Part shown: positions 49,401-61,400 of the stretch, piece by piece
How the letters are laid out: each line of letters begins with the position of its first letter
Position numbering within the stretch: the stretch's first letter is position 1
Assembly (NCBI RefSeq): GCF_032854445.1
Contig: NC_088297.1
Span: forward strand, 18,983,127 to 19,047,126
Length of the DNA: 64,000 nucleotides
DNA from: Liolophura sinensis
Lineage: Eukaryota > Mollusca > Polyplacophora > Chitonida > Chitonidae
Direction of reading: 5' to 3'
Notes under the pieces: generated by a model
Seen by the model: only the letters and a program-made list of their open reading frames with translations
The model's database searches: none
What the model was told of the DNA's origin: nothing
Translations under genes and position numbers: made by a program

Positions 49401-52400
49401 AGGCCAAAGTTGACCAGACATTCCATTCATAAGGCAACATATACAGCTTGTCATGATTAATTGTACGGATACAACATCAGCAAATTTTATCAGTTGATTC
49501 TATGTGAAAGGATACTGTAGATAGAATGGTAACGCCACAAAAGATCAATAAAATGAAGAGGCAAACCAACCTTGGGTTGAGCAGTGTCAGAGGTCATATC
49601 ACAATGGTAGATGATGCCTGGGGTCAGGAAAGACATGAATTGGTAGAAAATCTGCCAGGAGAAACAAAAACAGCAAAATTGGTAATAAACAGTAGTATTC
49701 TATCATGACTGTGAGCTTTGATAATGCTTAGTTTGTGGGAACTACATGTAGATAACGTGCTGTGACCATGTGCGTATTACGCAACATAAAACCTGCCTCG
49801 CGCAATCATAACACCTCTGCATCTACAGCTTGCACTTTAAATGTGCTGACCTCCTTTATAAGTTACCTTACAGCTAAACTTGTGCATATTTTTATTCTCT
49901 GCAAGGAGATTGCATGCAATGGATCACTAAATACCCTTGCTGGTTCCCTGACGGCACTCATCCCTTCAGCAGGTACAAATGGTGCAAATAACACAATGTA
50001 TAAGATTTTGGAAAGAGAGAAATAAACAAAAAGGCGTACTCTTTTGGGGTAACAGAGTGTTATTAAAATGTTAGGGATAGTTGATTATTGTCTCAAACCT
50101 CAGTGTCCTTCTTCCCGCCTGAATATCCCACAACCGTTCCCACATCCAGGGGAAGGCAACCCTTCTCTTGACCAGTAGCTAGGTCGCATAAGACCAGAGC
50201 ATTCTGGAAAACAAGCGGACTCGCTAAGATATAGGTGGGAATGCATAGAAGGCTTGATGAGTCATTCACAAGTAAATTACGGTCTTCAGCAATGCATTAC
50301 AGCTTAAGTTTCTAATGAAACGTTACTCAAATGACTTAAGATTTTAATCAATTCACTATTTTACTCGGTGTTTTACGCCACACTTGAATATTTCACGCAG
50401 GTGACGAGAGCCAGCAGAATGGTTGGAGGAAACTGTGAAGAGCCTCAAGGGAAACATCCGCAGGCTGCTGGCAAACATTCCCACATACGGCCCCCGGATA
50501 TGGGAGCCTCACTAATATATAGTTATGAAATCCTTTTGTTTGTTTATTAGAGATTTATGTCATTTTAACGGCTTCATTAACATAATGTGGAGCCACACTC
50601 TCTTCCAAACTAACCTTGACATCCTTCAGGTAGCACAGCACCAGTGTTGAGCCGACACAACCCACCCACTCTAAGACGTTCCTCTCATCTTCTTTCACTA
50701 ATGTATTCCAATTGGCCTGCGCGCAACCAAACAAAATTTCTGACCATCATAAAGTTGTTACAACATATATACTGCATAAATATCTAATAAGTCTATTCAA
50801 CAGTAATGAATAGTATATTTATTAGAACAGATCAGTTAATTAAATGTTAAAGAAGATCATCAGAATGAATCTTTTTTTCAATGTCGTCGAACAGTATAAA
50901 AAATAAAGTTGTACTGTACTCTTAAACCGTCCTGATACTCACATCAGCGAGGTTACTGAAGTCAATGTTGATGAGCTTGTATCTGGGCGAGTCCAGGTTT
51001 GTCTTGAAAGTCATCACTGTGTCTTCATTGGTGATGTACTGAAAATTGTTGGATTTATTTGAAAGGATTAACAAAAATTAAATTTCAACCAGTTTAAATC
51101 AACACGACACACAAACAATATGTTACACTTGTATTAACACTTTATACATCTGCCACTTTTTACTGGCTTGATATTGCACATCTTCTATTTGAAACAGTAC
51201 TAAGTATATTCATTTACAAGATGGAAAACATGCAGGTCTTACAGAATACATTTTTACAGGGTAATCCACTTGAATGGTAACTTATGTAAATAATCCACAT
51301 TTGTGAAAAGCATTATTAACTATTATTTTCCCCCTAAATCAAATCTGGAATGTAAAATTTTCTTGATAAAACACTCGACAAAAAAGAATGAAGACATACG
51401 GCCCAGCATTATAAAGTAGAAGCTGTAACGTAACACCTGTGAACTCGATCGTTGATGAATTCTAAAGCATCACACATACATATACACCTTACCTCGTACT
51501 CTGCCTCAAAGTTATCCACTACTTTGACGTACGGAAGTTTACCTACAAAAGAAGAAACAAGGTACTCAGGGAATACCCATAGCTCCCATGAACCAGCAGT
51601 TGGTAAAACTGCATGATGGTCAAATCATGTGATACATTCAAATGTTGACCAAAAAACCAAAAAAGTAGAATGACCCACACTGCCATACACATAATATCCT
51701 CTAATTACATAGAGTTGAGATCTTGCCATTAACTCTACAAGAAAGGCCAAAATTATTATGCTGTCACAACGGTCACTGTTTATTGTATTCATAACAATTG
51801 CAGAGCACTCACTTCATATGTTATGGAGTTGTAAATCATTGTGGAGGTAAAAGACACTGTGGGGAGTTAGTCAACAACTTTACCACGGAGGTCTTGGTGT
51901 GCAAATTGTGAACGGCATGTGGTAATGCATGTACTATGGGAGGGAACTGTAACCCTGTGAACAGCTGACAGCAAAATGTTGAGCTATGAGGTAAAAAGAC
52001 TTCCTAGCTCTTTGATATGCAAATCGCTACCGATGTTTGGTTATCTGTGTACTATGGGTGGACACTGCCGCCATATGATTGGCTATCTGTGTACTATGGG
52101 TGGACACTGCAGCCATATGATTGGCTATCTGTGTACTATCGGTGAACACTGCAGCCATATGATTGGCTCTCTGTGTACTATGGGTGGACACTGCCGCCAT
52201 ATAATTTTAACCAAACAGGACACCGCCAAACCCACCATCTCTCACAATGCCTCTCCATACTTCGTAAGGCAAGCTAATGTAGAAATCAGTGGTTTATGGT
52301 GAGTTAAACACAACTGTGAATAGCAAATTTGTTGATAGTGATCACATTTTAATCATAGAGGCAAGTTATGACGCACACACCTACACTTCCACCAATTAAA

Positions 52401-55400
52401 ATTTGTACTTGTTTGCCAAGGTATTTTACATGCATAGAGCGTTCAGTGGTTATCACGCATTGCTTCACTCTTCACACATATCAGAAAACCTGTTGTCTTT
52501 TAACAAAGCACAGAATCGACAGACGTGAAAGGTCTATTGTGAAGAGAGAAAATGCAATCAAAATTGTAAATTTCAGCAAACAAAACTGGTATTTTATCAC
52601 ATTTACAAATGCATCTTTTTAGGCAACGTTTTAGTTCATTTAACATATTTCACTAATACAATGGCAGCCACCATCACAGTGAGAATGTCCTTACCCACAA
52701 TTCCCTGCTCCAAGGCATCAAGATCGACGAAGTAGAGCCTGTTTACTGGATCGCAGCCTTGACGAATGGACAAAATCAGATATCGTCCACAGTCTGTCAC
52801 TTCCGCTCCTCTGCCACATATCAACAATATTGGCATGTATAATGATCCAGTCAATGGTTTTTGTACAGTTGCATTTAAGAAGTTTATGAAATGATATCCA
52901 ATTTGTAAGTGCTGTATTTCACCTATTGTTTGGTATATAAAACGTACGAAAAGGCCTTAAAATGATAGTAACACTTACTCAAAATTCATAAAAACTCTTA
53001 CGTGGCCCGGATGAACTGATCAGAATCAGCTAAAAGTGTCACTTTTAAAAAATACTATTTATCAAATTGCGTGAAATACAGTATTTGATTCAGACTCTTG
53101 AGGCACATTTATTAAATGAGAATTTAAACTTCATTTCACTCAGAAAATAAAAGAGCAGAAATCTGATATAGCTGCCTTACTGGGGCACCATCTGAAAGAC
53201 ACCAGGCTTGACACCTGATCTAGTCACATGGTTTTAGCTCATGAATAAACCGTATATTGACACTTTTCAAGGGTCGCATTTTGTTTGATTTTGACTGATA
53301 CATGCACCTTACAGAGTTGTTTTGTGAAGTTTTATTATTTTTTTTCTATCGGAAAAACTTTCATGTTCGTATCAAAAGAATAATGTCATTATGAGCTATG
53401 CTTTTACATGCCAAACTTACAGTGAAATACAGTATGCTAAGCTCCACGCCAGGCAGAATGAAAACCACCTAACTCATTACAGTCTGAACTGCAGCCGTCT
53501 ACATGTCGTCTTCCAGGCCAATGAGGGATCTTCTTTCATTGAGATCTATTTGTGAATTCTGATTCCACTATGACTGCAGGTTTCGAGATATAACTTTACA
53601 ACAACAGAGTGATGTCCCTTTGCCATGTGATCTATTTATTTATTTATTTGATTGGTGTTTTACGCCGTGCTGAAGAATATTTCACTTATACCACGGCGAC
53701 CAGCATTATGGTGGGTGGAAACCAAGCAGAGTGGTATATAGAAGACAGAAAACTCATTGAAGTGGACCAGATTCATCTTCTGAATTATGTTCCGGGGAGA
53801 GTTTGAGTATCAGTTATGAAACAATAATGATATTCTTTCAGTTTTTTTTTTCTGAACTCCAATACTGTCATTTTAAAAGCAACAAAAAGCCGTAAAGTGA
53901 CAACATAAATTTGCACTGAAATGCCATGCTATTGTCATAATGGCGCAACTCGAAAACTGCATATTCCAAACTCACATCATCCATTTAGGATTCTCAGGAA
54001 ACTCTGCCACCAGGATGTCCTCAGACTGTTTTGTGCCTATCCTGTGATAGAACAACTTCTGGTTCAGGTTAGACGTGGTTTCTGTTCCGTCAGATTTCCC
54101 TTCTTGCTGGGGATAACACTGAAAGAGTACAGGGACAGTCTTGCTGAGGATAACACTGAAAGAGTACAGGGACAGTCTTGCTGGGGATAACACTGAAAGA
54201 GTACAGGGACAGTCTTGCTGGGGATAACACTGAAAGAGTACAGGGACAGTCTTGCTGGGGATAACACTGAAAGAGTACAGGGACAGTCTTGCTGGGGATA
54301 ACACTGAAAGAGTACAGGGACAGTCTTGCTGGGGATAACACTGAAAGAGTACAGGGACACTCTTGCTGGGGATAACACTGAAAGAGTACAGGGACAGTCT
54401 TGCTGGGGATAACACTGAAAGAGTACAGGGACAGTCTTGCTGGGGATAACACTGAAAGAGTACAGGGACAACACTGAAAGAGTACAGGGACAGTCTTGCT
54501 GGGGATAACACTGAAAGAGTACAGGGACAGTCTGAACGAATGAAAGACTGATAGACTGTCATTATAAAAAACACTGTTCTATCAGTTGTCCAAGACTTAC
54601 AAAATCAGAAAGGCTATAATCACAAAAACATAAAGATCAGACACAACAAAATGGCGGCCTTTCAGTTTTATTTTATTCCAAATTTTGGATTTTTTGTGCC
54701 AGCTTGCCCATAAAAAAAAAAAAAAAAAAACGTATCGCTTAACCGTATCGTTTTTATTCTTTATTTTTATTTTTTGTGTATTTAGGGCTCAAAATCAACT
54801 TCAAACCTACAAATTCCTCACCTTCAACAATGTTAAGATCATAAACCTACAAGTCCCTTACATTTTATTTATTTATTTTATTTGATTGGTGTTTTACGCC
54901 GTACTCAAGAATATTTCACTTATATGACTGAGGTCAGCATTATGGAGGGAGGAAACCGGGCAGAGCCCGGGGAAAACCCACGACTATTTGCAGGTTGCTG
55001 GAAGACCTTCCCACGAGAGGAAGCTAGCTCACAGCCACCGCACTGGTGAGAGGCTCCTGGGTCATTACACTGTGCTAGCGCGCTAACCAACTGAGTCACG
55101 GACGCCCCCCTCAAGTACCTTACATTGTAAAACAATCCTTTGTGATCATGTGTCCAGGCCATGCTGGAAAACTTCACTCTCTCCAAAACATCTGGTAGGT
55201 CTTCACCTGATGGGGCACTTCTGAACTAAAGGAGAAACAATACAAGAAATAGGCATACACCAGACTATAATCTTAACCAGAGACTGAGCTACATATGTAC
55301 AAAACCCCTTTTGCACTTATTTCTCTATCTGATTGGAGTTTTACACTGTACTCAAGAATATTTCATTTACATGATGGCAGCCAGCATTATGGTGGCAGGA

Positions 55401-58400
55401 AATTGTGCACCCATGATCATCTGCAGGTTGCTGGCAGACCTTCCTGCATATGACCAGAGTTGAAGCCAGCATGAGCTGGACTTGAACTTATAGCGACCGC
55501 ATTGGTGAGAGGCTACTGGGTCTTTGTGCTGCATCAGCATGCCATTAAACCACTAGGACTCAGATGTTCCAAACACCTTTGTAATTATGGGGAATATCAA
55601 GACACACACTCATATACATGTAAACTGGATACTTAATGCACGTTTACAGAATGAATGAATTAATAATTATGCCAAGCCTGCAATATTTCAGCCACATCAG
55701 ACATTCTTACAGTGTAGCACTGAAAGACAAAGAAAATTAACTAGTCCAAATTTCGAAAAGTGTAAAATGTGGTACAATGGGAGGGAGAAAAAATCAACAG
55801 AGTGTAAACCCCCAGGTCAGATCTGCCCAAATCTCCAGGCCAGATCTGCCCTGGGTGTTCACCAGTAAGCTAGTCACATCAGTAACCAAGCCTTATGCTT
55901 GTGGGGGAGTGCCCATGGCCTGAGAGGGGGTGGGAGGTCACATGACCTCCACACCCCAGCCTTGCCATGTGGCCCTTTGTTTTAGCCCCATTCCCTCCAA
56001 GACAGCCGAGCAGTCAAGACGTGTTTTACCAAGATCACAGCCAGTCTTCATTCATACATTTCACCCAGGTAAGAATTTAACCCTTGTGGTCTCAGAACAC
56101 TTCCATAAATTGATATATGTAATTGTTGTCACATATGCAATTATCTGACTGTGCCATATAGGATATATTATGCACATCTTTTTGAGTAATTTAAGTTATT
56201 ACTTTGGTTAGCCATTCACAAGTTAGTGTGATCTCTGCAAAGAGATACACACATTCTAAAAGGATTGGCTGAATAGCTTTCAGGAATTTACACTAAGAAA
56301 CAGGTGGGATAACTGCTTCTCCCATCAACCTGTTTACAGTGAAAATTCCTGATTAGCTGTGTTAGTTTGGGATAAACCTCCACATTGGAACCATTAATCC
56401 GCTTAAGTTCACTAGTTTTAAAAAGTGACCACTGTTTACTTAAATTAATCTGAAATTTAAGGATTATATGTATCAACTACTAGCTTTTGCCTAAACTTAA
56501 CTTGATCTCCCAACTTCCAGAACAGATAGTTCCTTTTACACTGGTTAACACATGGTCAAGCTTAATTCCTTTGTTTGAGCTGACCATGCCAGCCTCCAGT
56601 AGCTACAGACATGTGTATTACCCCAGTGTATGTAAGCAAGGTGGCAGCACATCTGGAAGGGATTAATTTCTCCTTGGCATCTATTGCCCCTGATGACCCC
56701 TGCTGGTTAATCTCATCCTATCAGCCCAGCCTTTATCAAGTGGCTAAACAAGATGGCTGCACCAGCAGTACGCAGGCCAAATGAAAACTTGTTACAACAG
56801 CAACCACTTGTAACTGTTCTGAGTTTTTGTATTTAGTTATGCCTGTGATTGTCTTAACACAACACAGTCCTCAGAAATTACATATCACTGCAGATGCACA
56901 TATACTGGAATTTATCATGCTTTTGGACTTTGACATTTTGAGTCCAGTGTTCATGTTCTCTATGGCCAGTCAGTAAGCATTTGTTATTATTGTTGATAGA
57001 TACACATATATATATATAGATATTAACTTTGTATATACAGCTAATATGCATATAGGCTATCGCATGGTAATATTGTATTTAGTTTATAGATATTATCAAA
57101 ATACCCTGCGTGACCTGTATCATTGTTCCTCATGCGGTAACTGTTCTGGGTTGTACAATATGTATACAGCCCCTAGCATAAAAATGTACCGCTCAGATTA
57201 TTATTGCATGCAGTAGTCTACACTATTGATTTGTAACCTGTATGTTAAATGATCAAAAGAGTAACTTACGAATGTTATGTTTTGGTTGGAGGTGAAGGTC
57301 AGCTGGCATAGACCAGTATGTCTTGTTATATATGAGATATGACCTGGCATCATAAAATGCATTTGTACCCATCATATGGATACACTGAGTCATCTAAATT
57401 TCTAATGCGAGCCTGGCCCCTTATAAGCCTGGCAACGTACTCGACATTATGTTTAGATGCCTCTCTTAAACAGGATACCGGTAACCCTGTGACCCTTGGC
57501 CTCTCTAGTATTGACTATATTGCAATCATTGTTAGCATGATGTCACTTGGTTTCTAGATGCCATGCTTAAACGTTACATGCATTATGGTCTGACTGTCAG
57601 GCTGACCTCTCAACTTCAACCTACCTTGACCTACATGTATGTGTACAGGTCACTGTGTATACATGTGGACACAATGGAACATGTCTATTATATAATTGGG
57701 TTAATAATCACGTCCAACACCTTAACTTGTTTAATTTACCTGTTATGATCATATGGCACTTCTATTAAGTCTTTAAAAGCTAAGTTCTAAATTATTTACT
57801 CATTAATACTTGAAAGCTCTAGTAGCTCTCCCCATTCCCTCCAAGACAGCCGAGCAGTCAAGACGTGTTTTACCAAGATCACAGCCAGTCTTCATTCATA
57901 CATTTCACCCAGGTGCTGTACCGTCTTGACTGCCAGACGTTACCCTCCAGGCTGCTTCCCCTTGTGAAACTATCCAAACTCAGAAGGAAGGAAGGAAGGG
58001 AAAGGAACATATTTACAGATACCCCTACTCTCATACTGATTACCTCTGTCTTAAATAATAAATTCTCAGGCTGTGGCACTTGTGAAAACCCAGCAGAGCA
58101 TTTGCGTTCTTTGTCCAGCATATATTTAACACTTGTTTCCCCAAAAGCCAGTCACGTGTCCACCCGACAACGTAAGATAGTCTCGCAGGTGATTCGACCG
58201 CAGACAAACAGGTCTTACAAGTGGAAAACAATAAAAGGTGGTAGAAAGGAAATCTTTGTTTCTTCAAATTACAAACCTATACTGAACACAAAGCATACAG
58301 GAGTCTTGTGTATCAATTTTCTCACACTTACCTTTATTGTTACCCAATCAGATCCACTGTTACTCAGTCCATAGGCATAGTATTTGCCATCTTCAGAAAA

Positions 58401-61400
58401 TGCCTGTCCTCTCAGAGCTATGGTTCCGTCTTCAGACAGACTGTTTGGGTCCAAAAACACCCTTGGTTCTCCGTCTAAAGTGTCCTGGACATACATCACA
58501 CTAGAAACAAACAGAAAGAATAGAAAGTTGAAATTTCATCATCTTATTTGGGTTTTTTTTATTGATAAAAAAAAAGAATACCCTATTTCATAAACCTTTT
58601 TTGGCATATGAAAGAGCAACTTTCAGCACAATTTTAAATTTGATTTTTGTGACAAAACTACACTGGTTTGGTTGGCCATTTCAGGGTTTCATAAAAAGCA
58701 TAACCTGTACACAGGTTAATGCCTTCAGAATATGGTTAAATAAACAGCCTGCGAAGGTGTGAAAAGGTTGAAGGATTACAGTACCACAGTGGATAGTCTA
58801 CATGTATTTGATGTGCAATTTTCTTCCACCTCAAAGGACCTGGTACAGTAAGGTTGAGAATCGGCCCCAGAGAGGTACGCTAAGAAAGTGCAATTTTCAA
58901 AATTTTAGCACAGTTGTGTAAATTTCCTAACCAGAAGTACAAAAGTTGTTCAAAGCACTCCTGAAAGTTGTATGGCCATAAAAGAGATGGTTGCATAGTA
59001 GTAACCCTCCAAAAATGCACTCTCGATCAAAAACGCCAATTTTTCGATCAAATGAGGCACTGTGTTTTATATATATAGTATGAAGATTGAAGTTAGTCCG
59101 AAAAATATCTTTACTGAAACTTTCCTGCACGTATTTCTACATGCTGTTAAAGTTTTGTTTTGGTTAACGTTTGTCTTCTTAGGTAAAAATAAACTTTATA
59201 ATGTGATCAGTTTTGTCATAGTTTGGCAAACTTTAAAATCCATATTTCTGCCATAGTCTGTCAGGCATCCTTCATAGTACAGTGAACTAACTAAGTCACT
59301 CAGGAGAACAGGTTTTACCTTGAGGAAGAGTTCAAATGTTTGTGGGCTTTTTTTCTTTGGCAACATGCTTAACCCCACTTGAATCCACCAATGACTGCCG
59401 TATGGGGAAACAGACATGGCAACATATCAAGGCCACATATCGTAACACAATACATGTTTTCGTACTTACACTGTATAGTTGTATTTCAATAGTACAAATA
59501 TTGCAAAGACACATAAAATACATGTAGAAATATGGCAAGGACACATAAAATACATGTACAAAAACGGCAAGGACACATAAAATACATGTACAAATACAGC
59601 AAGGACACATAAAATACATATACAATCTGTCAATCTTTTTTCAATCTCTTCAGGATTATATCCAAATGTTCATCACATAAAGCAAACATAATTAACAGCT
59701 CATTCCGCGATTTAACAGATAAACACACAGTGAGAAACTTTGTATAATAAGTTTGTTGGCATTCACGCAATTAGAAAGATCAACTAGTGGGCAGTACCTC
59801 AAGGGGTCAAGCAGTGCTACAGATAGTTTTCAGAGGTAGTGTGGTATCCCTATTTTTCCAGGAGTGGTAGAACTCGGTAAGCCTACTGCAGTACACATTT
59901 AAAAAAGTACTCAACACTTCACTATTTTGGATGCCCAGCTATACACCTGGAAATTGTGAAGTGGACTGAGTGAAGGGGGATGAGAAAATAGAAAGACTTG
60001 GTGCATAAATGTGCATACATGTATAGGCCTACATAGATCTACTGGTACAGAGATTCCTGTAGTTACATACAGGACTCCAAGTATATGCAGGTACATGTCA
60101 ATTGGCTAGAATTACGACTTGTCATAACATTCTTGAATTAATTAATTATTTCAGCTTTAAAAATGAGGAACGAATCTGAAAGACGCTCACAGGCTTACAT
60201 TTATTTATTACACCTCAACTGGGTTTATTTCAATAACTCACTCACTGACAGGTTCATCTTTTCATATTGTTTTGATATAAGGAGTTGCAGTATTATTTCA
60301 TTCTATGGTAACTTGCCTAATGCAACCTAATGGTAATTTTGTTTCACCTGTCAAAACATTTGTCTATACACGAACAACTGCTGATTTGGGATCAAAACAT
60401 CAAAATGTAAGCCTACATTAGAACACAAAAATTTATTATTTGTGCTTTATATATTGGCAGTATATAGTATAAATGTAAAGTGTTTCTGAACACTAGCTGT
60501 TCTCGTAATCATTGTATTTCATTGCATTAACTTCTCTCCTCAGAAATCATCGATACATGTAGACGTTGGAAACTGGACCCTCAACCCACTTTAACACCCC
60601 ACAAATAGCTGACGTTCGGTGAAGAATTCAAACCATCTATTGAGAGCAACATTAGGATGATTTAATGCAGTACAGTAGCAGAACTTTCAGTATAGTAGCG
60701 CCCAAAAGACCGTTTTTTTTGCTACATCTTCTTCATGGCAAACACTGGAGAATGTCACAAATACAAATACCACAGCAGTCATTCTCCGTGACTGGGGGTA
60801 GTGGTACATAAGCCTTTGCTGTACCCTTCAGTTTCTGAAAACTAACACGTCGTGGAGAGCATCGCGAACGTAAACTACTTTGGAGATCTACTTTCGATTT
60901 TAACAGACTGTTTGCTTTAAATCTCGCATGTACACTATGGCCTGATCAGGAATTTAGGTGTACACACAAATCATTAAGCTTATTCAGTAGGCTCTGTTTT
61001 AATTTTAGAAACATATCACCTAATTTTTAAGTACATTTATGCCTCCACGCCCCTTATCTGTAGCACTGGGGTTGCCGTCTGATGACTTCCATATTCTTTA
61101 TTTTCACCATTTTGGTAACCGAAAAAGGTAAGCCTAAATATCATTAGTAACTGTTCAATACATGAACGTAGGCTACCTTACATGGTGTAAATTTTTCGTT
61201 ATATACGCTATCACAGGCAATCAAAATACCGCCTGCGACTGGTATGTGACATTTACTGTCACAATCCTCAAAATGCGCAGCGCTTTCGATAACCTTTCGT
61301 GACATGAAAGTAAACGAATACTAAATCAATGCATGACTCAAAAATATAATTAAAATTTGTATTCAATGCATAATCATAACATAAATCCCAACAAAACAAT

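Noticed and set aside
53972..54574. 200-codon minus-strand open frame taken as one exon
   Set aside because: Its first 150 codons are the 37-bp minisatellite; only 53976-54118 matches PREP and has the right length. Extended exons remain possible and are listed as a finding.
55201..55235. Alternative acceptor TTCAG|AAG for PREP exon 5
   Set aside because: It would start the exon 5 nt later and break the frame; TTTAG|TTC keeps phase 0 with exon 4.
57865..58374. 169-codon plus-strand open frame as a gene
   Set aside because: It begins without ATG, overlaps PREP exon 4 in antisense and has no recognisable domain; only its link to the 85-nt repeat is kept as a finding.
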